Origin: Candidatus Dadabacteria bacterium
GTDB lineage: Bacteria; Desulfobacterota_D; UBA1144; Nemesobacterales; UBA2774
NCBI GenBank assembly: GCA_030632765.1
Contig: DAOVUC010000128.1
Span: forward strand, 1-5,487
Length of the DNA stretch: 5,487 nt
Direction: 5' to 3'
Position 1 is the stretch's first letter; the number at the start of each line of letters is the position of its first letter. Below the pieces are notes generated by a model that was not told where the DNA came from, did not search any database, and saw only the letters and a program-made list of their open reading frames with translations. Shown piece by piece: positions 1 to 5,487 of this stretch. A program made the position numbers and the translations under genes.

Positions 1-480
1 AGATTCGTCGGATATTATGCTTCGGCAGGTTCTGATGATTCTGGTGAATTAAAAGGGCAAGTATTTCAAACTGATGATACATCCTACAGAATAGGCACTC
101 TGCCCAATTCATGGAAAAGAAATAACATTGAGGGTGGGGATTTAGCCTATAATAACACTCAGTTTGATGCCACAATGACTGTGAATTCAACGTGTAATGA
201 GAAAAAGAAGAATTACAGTTTAAAAGCTCTATCGGAATCACTCTTAATCGGTATTAAGGGCAAAGAAGCTCTAGAGCGGGAAGAGATGATAGTTGACGGA
301 CAGAAAGCACTTAAAACAATCTATATAGGTAAGTTAGATAACGTCCCAATTAAAATTGCAACAGTAGTATTTAAAGAGGGTATATGTGTATATGATTTCA
401 CTTATGCATCCTCACCAGAGCACTTTGAAATAGGAATTGTAGGTTTTAATGTATTTGTGTCCCAGTTTAAGGTTTTGTAG
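1..480 (+). CDS. Conserved hypothetical protein encoded upstream of MlaE (5' end missing)
   Basis: The frame is open from the first base of the window to a TAG at 478-480, giving 159 C-terminal residues, so the true start lies upstream. An internal ATG at 175 exists, but recognisable protein sequence (YRIGTLPNSWKR, about residues 29-40) precedes it, so it is not the likely start. The protein appears soluble in this part, with no membrane segment. Visible landmarks are VNSTC near residue 64, then a strand/helix-rich region with KLDNVPIKIA and CVYDFTY. The ending FNVFVSQFKVL resembles the closing helix of PsbP/DUF1795-like folds; that likeness is tentative. It ends two bases before the mlaE-like ATG, so the two are almost certainly co-transcribed and translationally coupled. 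From memory, similar small proteins sit beside MlaE in deltaproteobacteria-like genomes. A periplasmic or lipoprotein partner of the transporter is therefore plausible, but its N terminus, which would show a signal peptide or lipobox, is outside the window. Confidence 0.75.
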   Translation, partial: RFVGYYASAGSDDSGELKGQVFQTDDTSYRIGTLPNSWKRNNIEGGDLAYNNTQFDATMTVNSTCNEKKKNYSLKALSESLLIGIKGKEALEREEMIVDGQKALKTIYIGKLDNVPIKIATVVFKEGICVYDFTYASSPEHFEIGIVGFNVFVSQFKVL

Positions 481-482
481 AT

Positions 483-1262
483 ATGTTTGGAAACTACATA
501 GAGAAAATCGGATCATATATTTTAAGTTTAATCGAGGGTTTGGGAGAAGTAGGCCTTTTTCTCTACAGATCGATTTATGCAAGTTTTACCCGTCCTTTTA
601 ACCTTAAGTTAGTCCTTGAACAAATAGATGAGATAGGATATAAATCCATTCCAATCGTAATAGTTTCAGCAATGGCCATCGGTATGGTCATGGTTGTTCA
701 GCTCGCCTGGGGTTTCGCCTGGTTTGGGGCAAAAGGGGTTGTGGGACCTGTTGTTTCCCTTTCTTTCGTCAGAGAACTGGGACCTGTTGTTACTTCGCTT
801 CTTGTCGGGGGTAGAGTAGGTTCAGGGATTACAGCTGAAATTGGCTCAATGAAGGTAACCGAGCAAATTGATGCTATAAGGACAATGGGGGCTGATCCTA
901 TAAGAAAGCTGGTCGCACCAAGGCTCATTGCCGCTGTTATATCTTTTCCACTTCTTGCTATTATTGCTGATTTTTCAGGCATATTCGGCGCCATGATCAT
1001 GTCAAATATTGATCTGGATGTTCAGCCCAGGTTGTTTATGTCCAGTATATTGGAGTGGGTAGAACTTGATGATTTTGTAAGCGGTATAGCTAAAACCTTC
1101 TTCTTTGGGATCATTGTGGCCATTACCGGATGCTATATAGGAATGAAAGCAGAAGGGGGTACTCAGGGTGTAGGAAGGGCAACAACCGCGACGGTTGTCA
1201 CGTCTCTACTTCTTATTATTATCGGTGATTTTATCCTAACAAAACTATTTTTCCTTCTATAA
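483..1262 (+). CDS. mlaE: MlaE-family ABC transporter permease
   Basis: This 259-residue inner-membrane protein is full length for the MlaE (YrbE) permease family. These permeases move phospholipids or related lipids between inner and outer membranes with an MlaF-type ATPase and an MlaD-type MCE protein. The family signature is clear: ELGPVV at residues 98-103, GGRVGSG at 109-115, and the cytoplasmic coupling segment AEIGSMKVTEQIDA at 118-131 that normally contacts the ATPase. It is followed by RTMGADPIR, and GVGRATTATVVTSL lies near the C terminus. An N-terminal amphipathic region precedes about five hydrophobic segments. The ATG is two bases after the upstream stop, with only a weak purine run (TAAGG near 468-472), which suggests translational coupling. 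No ATPase or MCE gene follows; the next gene is 89 bases away and belongs to NAD metabolism. The partners must be upstream or elsewhere. The family assignment is secure; the transported substrate is inferred. Confidence 0.95.
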   Translation: MFGNYIEKIGSYILSLIEGLGEVGLFLYRSIYASFTRPFNLKLVLEQIDEIGYKSIPIVIVSAMAIGMVMVVQLAWGFAWFGAKGVVGPVVSLSFVRELGPVVTSLLVGGRVGSGITAEIGSMKVTEQIDAIRTMGADPIRKLVAPRLIAAVISFPLLAIIADFSGIFGAMIMSNIDLDVQPRLFMSSILEWVELDDFVSGIAKTFFFGIIVAITGCYIGMKAEGGTQGVGRATTATVVTSLLLIIIGDFILTKLFFLL

Positions 1263-1271
1263 TATGTTGTC

Positions 1272-1301
1272 TTGGCAACGTTGAACATTCGCTCTAATTA
1301 T
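1272..1301 (+). promoter_or_regulatory. Candidate sigma70-like promoter for the nicotinate phosphoribosyltransferase gene
   Basis: TTGGCA at 1272-1277 matches the -35 consensus at five of six bases. With an 18-base spacer it precedes AATTAT at 1296-1301, which matches the -10 at four of six. It would start transcription near 1308 and leave a leader of about 44 bases without a Shine-Dalgarno site. A competing reading places the -10 at 1338-1343. Both are weak. Confidence 0.25.
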
Positions 1302-1337
1302 TCATCTTTGAAATGTATTAACTCAAGTTAAAAGTGC

Positions 1338-1343
1338 TAAACT
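1338..1343 (+). promoter_or_regulatory. -10-like hexamer just before the start codon (possible leaderless start)
   Basis: TAAACT fits the TANNNT form of a -10 element and lies eight bases before the ATG at 1352. Transcription would begin almost at the start codon, giving a leaderless message. This would explain why no Shine-Dalgarno sequence is visible. No good -35 is present at the right distance. Support is positional only. Confidence 0.25.
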
Positions 1344-1351
1344 AAACACCT

Positions 1352-2893
1352 ATGAACCGTAAAGACTCTAAAATATCAGAAGGGATATTATTTGCCGACC
1401 AATATCAGTTAACCATGGCACAGCTCTATTTTGTTATGGGCATTCACGAAAAAAAATCACAATTCGACCATTTCTTCCGAAATTACCCGGACTACGGTTC
1501 TCATCAGGCCGGCTACTGCATCAATGCTGGTCTTCAGTGGGCTGTAGAATGGATGATGGATTCCAGATTTGGTGAGAAGGAGATTGATTATCTTAGAGAG
1601 CAAACGGGTCAGACGGGTGAGCGAGTTTTCAGGGACGATTTTCTAAATTGGTTAAGTGAATACGGCAATTTTGAGGGTGTTACAATGTTAGCTATACCGG
1701 AAGGCAGGGTTGTTCATCCCAATGTTCCGCTGACCGTTATAGAGGGACCTCTCGCAATGGCCCAGATTCTGGAATCCCCCCTTCTTAACAAACTCAATTA
1801 TCAGACCCTAATAGCTACTAAAGCAGCCCGGATTAAAGATACAGCGCATGGGCAGCCGCTTTTAGAGTTTGGTCTCCGCCGTGGTCATGATACGGGTGTA
1901 AATGCGGGAGTACGAGCAGCACTCATAGGTGGGGCGGATTTTTCATCAAATGTCGGAATTTCCCATTCTCTTGGCTATCCGCCAAAAGGGACGCATGGGC
2001 ACAGTATGGTGCAGGTGTTTATAGCAATGGGGGAAGGAGAATTAGGTGCTTTCAGAGCCTATGCGGAACTTTATCCGGACGATTGCCTCCTACTTGTCGA
2101 TACGATTAATACCCTTGGAAGCGGAATTCCCAATGCAATTGTAGTATTTGAGGAATTGAGGCGAAAAGGACATGAACCCTTGGGTATAAGGCTTGACTCG
2201 GGTGATCTTGCCTATCTTAGTATACAGGCGGCTGCAATGTTGGATAAAGCCGGGTTTCCTAATACAAACATAGTGCTTTCTAACCAAATTGATGAACTTG
2301 TGGTCTGGCAGATAATAACTCAAATAGAGGAGGAAGCATCACGATTTGGTGTGGACCCGGATCATCTTATTAAACGTCTGGTCTATGGAGTCGGAACTAA
2401 TTTGATAACATCAAAGGGAGCCCCTGCCTTAGACGGAGTTTACAAGCTAGTTGCCGTCAATGAGGGACAAGACTGGGTAGCTTCTCTAAAGTTATCTGAG
2501 TCCCGGGAGAAAACCCATAACCCCGGAAGCAAAAGGGTTTGGCGCTTATATGATAAAAGGGGTAAGGCTACAGCTGATCTTTTGACACTTGGTGAAATGA
2601 ATCCGGCCGATATGGACGAGATTACATTACACCATGCTTTAGACCATACAAAGCATAGAGTTTTGAAGAGAGAGGAAATTAGTAAAGCAGAACCACTTTT
2701 AGAAAAGATTCTGGATCAAGGCAGGCTTGTATATAACTTCCCTTCAATAGAGAATATACGCTCACAAAGAGAAAAGGACATGGATTGCCTGGATACGGGA
2801 ATCAAGCGTATTGTGAACCCCCATATTTATCACGTTTCATTATCCCAAGAACTGTGGAATCTAAAACAGGGGCTTATTGATTCGGTTGAATAG
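1352..2893 (+). CDS. pncB: Nicotinate phosphoribosyltransferase
   Basis: This cytoplasmic enzyme of the Preiss-Handler NAD salvage pathway joins nicotinate to PRPP to make nicotinate mononucleotide, with ATP use in this family. The 513-residue product is longer than the roughly 400-residue enterobacterial PncB and closer to the long PncB2/animal-like forms. Family landmarks run in order: [14 protein letters not shown] near the N terminus, [30 protein letters not shown] (residues 173-180), and GTHGHS (213-218). His217 of GTHGHS is the probable phosphorylated or catalytic histidine. RLDSGDL follows at 280-286, then the phosphate-binding YGVGTN from 345, and KRVWRLYD (394-401) in the C-terminal domain. 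No in-frame start lies further upstream because a TAA sits at 1343-1345, so ATG 1352 is preferred. It has no Shine-Dalgarno site. It stands alone in its transcription unit and converges on the nitrilase gene. The family is secure; use of nicotinate rather than nicotinamide is inferred from family membership. Confidence 0.93.
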   Translation: MNRKDSKISEGILFADQYQLTMAQLYFVMGIHEKKSQFDHFFRNYPDYGSHQAGYCINAGLQWAVEWMMDSRFGEKEIDYLREQTGQTGERVFRDDFLNWLSEYGNFEGVTMLAIPEGRVVHPNVPLTVIEGPLAMAQILESPLLNKLNYQTLIATKAARIKDTAHGQPLLEFGLRRGHDTGVNAGVRAALIGGADFSSNVGISHSLGYPPKGTHGHSMVQVFIAMGEGELGAFRAYAELYPDDCLLLVDTINTLGSGIPNAIVVFEELRRKGHEPLGIRLDSGDLAYLSIQAAAMLDKAGFPNTNIVLSNQIDELVVWQIITQIEEEASRFGVDPDHLIKRLVYGVGTNLITSKGAPALDGVYKLVAVNEGQDWVASLKLSESREKTHNPGSKRVWRLYDKRGKATADLLTLGEMNPADMDEITLHHALDHTKHRVLKREEISKAEPLLEKILDQGRLVYNFPSIENIRSQREKDMDCLDTGIKRIVNPHIYHVSLSQELWNLKQGLIDSVE

Positions 2894-2949
2894 AGAACTC
2901 GGCTAGGCGCATTATTTAAATACTTCTTACACGTTGTTAAAGTACTAAC

Positions 2950-4011
2950 TTATATCTTTTGTTCGGTATCGCCTGATAGATTCCTGATCAAAGTCTCGAT
3001 TTTTACTTCAAGCTCCCCTTGCCTCTTTGCAATCTTTTCAATGGAATTCTTCAAGTCATGGAGGGTATTCTTATTTACATTGTCATTTGAGGACGAGGAG
3101 CTATCCTCTTTTATCTCCAGCTGTAGAATATCGGGTCTGGAAAAATGTCCGACGGCATCAATTACAGCTTTTGAGCGTATTATCATATCCATATCAATAT
3201 CAGCATAGAGAATATCCTCTTTTCCGTAAACGGGTCCCGCAATGTATTCGCCTCTTGGGCTTATAATCCCACTTCCACCCGGGAAATCCCATATGGTGTG
3301 TTTTTTAAGTGGGAAGCTGTCTGGAATCATGTCTTCATCTATGTAGCCCGATGATACGATTACGAAAAGCTGTCCCTCAAACGCATACTGTCGGCTTGCG
3401 AAATCCATTGTAGGTTTAACAAAGCCATGACCGGCCCAGAGTCCGGCGTGAATTTGCTCTCCCTTTGTAAACATAGCGTATCTGGCAAGCGTCAGATGAT
3501 GCTCATAGCAGAAGAATCCCCCGATTTTACCCAGTTCGGTATCTAAAACTTTAAGATCCTCAGCGCCGCCCATGCCCCATATGCACTTTTCACTGTCTAT
3601 GGACATAAGTTTCCTATGTTTGCCCAGGATTTCTCCGTTTTTGCCTAAATATAAAATAGTGTTATAAAGTGTTCCGCCGTCTCTCTCGTTTACTCCTATT
3701 ATCACATAGGCGCTTGATTTCTTTGCAGCTTCGGCTAATTTTTCGGTGTCTTTACTTGGAATCTCGATTGAGTTTTTATAGAGCTCAATAAAAGCATCTA
3801 GGACCTGCTTCCTTCCTTCTAATGATCCAAGGTCTTTGGGCCAATAAGGGTAACAAGGGATGGTTGCCTCAGGAAATACTATCAAGCTCGCCCCGTTTGA
3901 AGCTGCTTCTTCAATTAAGCTCTCTACCTTCCCAATGGTCTCATCTTTGTTTAAAAAAACAGGAGACATCTGGACTGTAGCAGCCGTAAATTTAGTGTTT
4001 TCATTATCCAT
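2950..4011 (-). CDS. Nitrilase (carbon-nitrogen hydrolase superfamily) with C-terminal coiled coil
   Basis: This 353-residue protein has the complete catalytic set of branch-1 nitrilases, which hydrolyse organic nitriles to carboxylic acids and ammonia. Glu48 lies in VFPEA, Lys134 in GKHRKL, Cys168 in GFFCYEHH, and Glu141 probably serves as the second glutamate. The motif PCYPYWP after the first glutamate is typical of true nitrilases rather than amidases. Two positions are atypical: Tyr169 replaces the usual Trp of CWEN/CWEH, and HRKL is followed by MSID rather than the usual proline-threonine. The fold ends near residue 300. It is followed by a five-serine linker (304-308) and a heptad helix at 317-345. 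There is no signal peptide, so it is cytoplasmic. The ATG has a GGAG nine bases upstream and a strong promoter further up. It is transcribed alone, convergent with the phosphoribosyltransferase gene 56 bases away. Related cyanide hydratases cannot be excluded; the substrate is unknown. Confidence 0.92.
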   Translation of the reverse strand: MDNENTKFTAATVQMSPVFLNKDETIGKVESLIEEAASNGASLIVFPEATIPCYPYWPKDLGSLEGRKQVLDAFIELYKNSIEIPSKDTEKLAEAAKKSSAYVIIGVNERDGGTLYNTILYLGKNGEILGKHRKLMSIDSEKCIWGMGGAEDLKVLDTELGKIGGFFCYEHHLTLARYAMFTKGEQIHAGLWAGHGFVKPTMDFASRQYAFEGQLFVIVSSGYIDEDMIPDSFPLKKHTIWDFPGGSGIISPRGEYIAGPVYGKEDILYADIDMDMIIRSKAVIDAVGHFSRPDILQLEIKEDSSSSSNDNVNKNTLHDLKNSIEKIAKRQGELEVKIETLIRNLSGDTEQKI

Positions 4012-4020
4012 GAATTGTTA

Positions 4021-4024
4021 CTCC
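4021..4024 (-). promoter_or_regulatory. Ribosome binding site of the nitrilase gene
   Basis: On the minus strand GGAG stands nine bases before the ATG at 4011, which supports that start. The seven-base string GGAGTAA occurs a second time 13 bases further upstream (plus-strand complement at 4031-4037) with no start codon after it. The second copy may be a standby site or chance. Confidence 0.65.
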
Positions 4025-4065
4025 GTAAGTTTACTCCTATAAATGGTTGTCAGCTCACTTTTCTA

Positions 4066-4095
4066 ATTATCCCACGAATGATAAGTTCCTGTCAA
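4066..4095 (-). promoter_or_regulatory. Strong extended -10 sigma70-type promoter for the nitrilase gene
   Basis: Read on the minus strand, a perfect TTGACA -35 box (4090-4095) is followed by an 18-base spacer and GATAAT (4066-4071), which matches the -10 at five of six bases. TGG directly before the -10 gives an extended -10. Transcription should start near 4059, leaving a leader of about 48 bases that contains the GGAG site. This is the best promoter in the window and suggests sizeable basal expression. No obvious operator palindrome overlaps it. Confidence 0.75.
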
Positions 4096-4120
4096 TGGAG
4101 TCAGAATTTTCGAAATAATG

Positions 4121-4126
4121 TATAGT
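4121..4126 (+). promoter_or_regulatory. -10-like hexamer before the metalloprotease gene
   Basis: TATAGT matches the -10 consensus at five of six bases and lies nine bases before the ATG at 4136. Transcription from it would begin within a few bases of the start codon. No convincing -35 is seen 16-18 bases upstream. The gene lacks a Shine-Dalgarno site, which fits a leaderless or near-leaderless message. Confidence 0.35.
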
Positions 4127-4135
4127 CTTTGAGTT

Positions 4136-4768
4136 ATGAGTTTTAGATATTTATTTATAACTTTGATAGCCCTTCTTTTCTTACCAGTGTTCTGTATTGG
4201 AGCTGAGGCAGATACAAAAGTTGATGATCCTATTTCGCCGTATATAACTCTACCCATATCAGCATACATACTGGATGGTCAGGAGAGCTCACTTTCAAGC
4301 ACAAGGACGAACGAGCAGCTTATAGAGGTCTTTCAAAAAGCCAATGAAATATGGTCGCAGGCGGGGATTGGATTTGAAGTTAAATACATAGGCCGGATAG
4401 TTTTGCCGCCCAAGATCTTAAAAGATCTTGTAAACGGCAACCACAAGCCTTTTCTTACAGGTATGAATAGTGATTTTCAAACTCCAAACCTTTCCCAGTT
4501 TAATGCCTTTTATGCAAGCAGTATAGGACTAGTAAATGGCGTCGCGGTTAGAGATGATATGTTTTTTGTCACCGATTTCCCAAGTGTCCGACATGAACGT
4601 GTAACAGCTCATGAGATAGGTCATCTTCTAGGCCTTGGGCATGCTCACAGAGATACAGCTAGGCTCATGTACTCAGGAACTAACGGGACGATCTTAACCA
4701 AAGAAGAAATTAAGACCGCCCGAAATAATGCAAAACTGAGATTAAATACTACTTATCATCAGGATTAA
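4136..4768 (+). CDS. Secreted matrixin-like zinc metalloprotease
   Basis: This 210-residue protein begins with a signal peptide: Arg4, then a hydrophobic stretch to about residue 21, with likely cleavage after Ala23 or AEA at 23-25. It is predicted to be exported to the periplasm or outside the cell. The metzincin zinc site HExxHxxGxxH is complete, with zinc ligands His159, His163 and His169 and catalytic Glu160. The Met-turn follows as RLMY with Met178. An upstream segment, FQKANEIWSQAGIGFEV, is typical of bacterial matrixin-like (M10-type) domains, where it forms the N-terminal helix and first strand. The catalytic domain takes up nearly the whole mature protein; no prodomain cysteine switch or accessory binding domain is visible. 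An in-frame TGA at 4130-4132 limits the start to ATG 4136, which lacks a Shine-Dalgarno site. It is divergent from the nitrilase, and its last 20 bases overlap the aquaporin gene tail to tail. The peptidase class is secure; the substrate is unknown. Confidence 0.88.
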   Translation: MSFRYLFITLIALLFLPVFCIGAEADTKVDDPISPYITLPISAYILDGQESSLSSTRTNEQLIEVFQKANEIWSQAGIGFEVKYIGRIVLPPKILKDLVNGNHKPFLTGMNSDFQTPNLSQFNAFYASSIGLVNGVAVRDDMFFVTDFPSVRHERVTAHEIGHLLGLGHAHRDTARLMYSGTNGTILTKEEIKTARNNAKLRLNTTYHQD

Positions 4769-5375
4769 TGGCATTGAACGCTAAAGCAGCCGCTATACCA
4801 CCTAAAAAGTTGGCTATTAGGAATACCCAAATACTCGAAATATCTATCAGGCCCATAGTAATTATTCCTACGGCTACAGCCGGATTAAACGCTCCGCCTG
4901 AGATGCTTCCTACCGCATAGGCGCCAACAAGCACAGTAAAACCGATTGCCAAACCGAAATATGAGTTTCCACTTGTGTTCTTAGATGTGGCTACATTGAG
5001 AACCACGAAGCAAAGAGCGAAAGTGAATAGGAATTCGGCTAATAAAGAAGGGATTGGGCTTATAACTGCAGCTTCTACAAGAACATCGCCTTTTATCAAA
5101 AACACTGCAAATGCCGCAATTATTCCTCCCGCGAATTGAGAAATCATATAACCAGGTACATCGCTACTCGAACATCTTCCTCTAATCCATACCGCAAGCG
5201 TGACTGCCGGGTTATAATGTCCTCCTGAAATATGGCCACCGGCATATATCATTACCATGAGTACTGACCCTATGGCCAATGGTGCGAATGCCCCAGCGCC
5301 TGGCTCTATAACTACCAAACCAATTGTCAAAACTAGAAAGAATGTACCAATCAATTCGACCACGTATTTACTCAT
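4749..5375 (-). CDS. Aquaporin (MIP-family channel) with atypical selectivity filter
   Basis: This 208-residue inner-membrane channel has the internal two-fold repeat of the MIP family. The first half carries GGHISGGHYNPAVT (NPA at residues 55-57) and the second GSISGGAFNPAVAVG (NPA at 164-166), with six hydrophobic segments plus two half-helices. Each half opens with a conserved Glu (Glu7 and Glu114), as usual. The residue after the second NPA is Val167 where water and glycerol channels normally have the filter arginine. Hand alignment to E. coli AqpZ puts Ile35, Ala152 and Gly161 at the other filter positions, suggesting a wider, more hydrophobic pore. The length is slightly short for the family (about 230). 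The ATG has an ideal AGGAGG eight bases upstream. It is not adjacent to glycerol genes. I assign the family firmly but not the solute, so neither aqpZ nor glpF is applied. Confidence 0.93.
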   Translation of the reverse strand: MSKYVVELIGTFFLVLTIGLVVIEPGAGAFAPLAIGSVLMVMIYAGGHISGGHYNPAVTLAVWIRGRCSSSDVPGYMISQFAGGIIAAFAVFLIKGDVLVEAAVISPIPSLLAEFLFTFALCFVVLNVATSKNTSGNSYFGLAIGFTVLVGAYAVGSISGGAFNPAVAVGIITMGLIDISSIWVFLIANFLGGIAAALAFNAINPDDK

Positions 5376-5383
5376 AATTGAAT

Positions 5384-5389
5384 CCTCCT
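5384..5389 (-). promoter_or_regulatory. Consensus Shine-Dalgarno site of the aquaporin gene
   Basis: The minus strand reads AGGAGG followed by eight bases and the ATG at 5375. This is a full anti-SD match at good spacing, fixes the aquaporin start, and predicts efficient translation. Confidence 0.85.
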
Positions 5390-5402
5390 AGTACCATCTT
5401 AG

Positions 5403-5408
5403 ATTGTA
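5403..5408 (-). promoter_or_regulatory. Candidate -10 element for the aquaporin gene
   Basis: The minus strand reads TACAAT, five of six to the -10 consensus. It would start transcription near 5396, just upstream of the AGGAGG. The sequence 16-18 bases further up does not resemble a -35 box, so this is weak. I saw no other clear regulatory site in 5390-5450. Confidence 0.25.
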
Positions 5409-5457
5409 TTTAACTTGGATTAATCGTAACAGAATTGTCTAAAATAATAAAGTGAGA

Positions 5458-5487
5458 ATGTGGCTTGAGATAAAGGGGTTTCTAGAT
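5458..5487 (+). CDS. Possible first codons of a divergent gene (cut by window end)
   Basis: ATG at 5458 opens a frame of ten codons (MWLEIKGFLD) that runs off the window. A TAAAAT at 5440-5445 could be its -10, and a weak GTGAG lies directly before it; an in-frame GTG at 5452 is an alternative start. An in-frame TAA at 5440-5442 blocks any earlier start. Ten codons are too few to show that this is a gene. Confidence 0.2.
   Translation, partial: MWLEIKGFLD

Noticed and set aside
698..1000. 100-codon open frame on the minus strand within the MlaE gene.
   Set aside because: It lies opposite a strongly conserved permease sequence, has no ribosome site or family resemblance, and is explained as an antisense reading of that gene.
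1266..1279. GTTG/CAAC inverted repeat after the MlaE gene, considered as a terminator.
   Set aside because: The stem is only four to five pairs, and no T-run follows on the plus strand.
2090..2323. 77-codon minus-strand open frame inside the phosphoribosyltransferase gene.
   Set aside because: It is opposite conserved coding sequence, with low-complexity composition and no recognisable protein features.
2936..2949. Imperfect palindrome (GTTA...TAAC) between the convergent phosphoribosyltransferase and nitrilase genes, considered as a bidirectional terminator.
   Set aside because: The arms are four bases with an AT-rich stem, and there is no T-run pattern fitting an intrinsic terminator on either strand. 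No clear terminator is visible in 2894-2949.
4047..4052. TTGTCA on the plus strand as a -35 box for the metalloprotease gene.
   Set aside because: No -10-like hexamer lies 16-18 bases downstream, and the stretch is better explained as part of the nitrilase promoter and leader on the other strand.
4184..4198. Cys20 of the metalloprotease considered as a lipoprotein attachment cysteine.
   Set aside because: The preceding residues (Pro-Val-Phe) do not fit a lipobox, which needs a small residue just before Cys. An ordinary signal peptidase I site (AEA) follows.
4063..4269. Minus-strand open frame spanning the nitrilase promoter and the 5' end of the metalloprotease gene.
   Set aside because: It overlaps a signal-peptide coding region and a strong promoter and has no plausible start context or protein likeness.
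4412..4429. The eight-base palindrome AAGATCTT occurs twice, two bases apart, within the metalloprotease gene.
   Set aside because: It is explained by codon choice for Lys-Ile-Leu-Lys-Asp-Leu; one isolated pair inside a coding region is not evidence of a binding site.

Overview
The window is 5,487 bases of moderately AT-rich, gene-dense bacterial DNA. An MlaE-family lipid-transport permease implies a Gram-negative cell with an outer membrane. A strong sigma70-type promoter and two good Shine-Dalgarno sites fit ordinary bacterial expression. The hypothetical protein/MlaE pair recalls deltaproteobacteria-like or related uncultivated lineages. That placement is an impression from protein style, not a measured assignment. 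There are no tRNA or rRNA genes, CRISPR arrays, insertion sequences or phage genes. It looks like a chromosomal segment of housekeeping and accessory metabolism rather than a mobile island.

Layout: (1) Bases 1-1262, plus strand, hold the 3' end of a conserved hypothetical (probably envelope) protein. It is followed two bases later by a complete MlaE-type ABC permease; the expected ATPase gene does not follow. (2) Bases 1352-2893, plus strand, encode a complete nicotinate phosphoribosyltransferase of the NAD salvage pathway. (3) Bases 2950-4011, minus strand, encode a nitrilase with normal catalytic Glu, Lys and Cys. It has an unusual active-site context and a serine-rich linker leading to a clean heptad-repeat coiled coil at its C terminus. 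(4) Bases 4012-4135 are a divergent control region with a near-consensus extended -10 promoter firing towards the nitrilase. (5) Bases 4136-4768, plus strand, encode a small secreted matrixin-like zinc metalloprotease. (6) Bases 4749-5375, minus strand, encode an aquaporin-family channel that lacks the usual selectivity-filter arginine. Its 3' end overlaps the protease's 3' end by 20 bases. (7) The last 112 bases are the aquaporin leader and possibly the first codons of a divergent gene.

Apart from the first pair, the genes alternate in strand, so there is no long operon. The one plausible biochemical link is that nitrilases can release nicotinate from 3-cyanopyridine, and nicotinate is the substrate of the neighbouring phosphoribosyltransferase. 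I found no convincing new multi-gene system. The most noteworthy items are the coiled-coil nitrilase, the arginine-less aquaporin, the MlaE gene without its ATPase, and two genes that lack a Shine-Dalgarno site but carry a -10-like hexamer 8-9 bases before the ATG.
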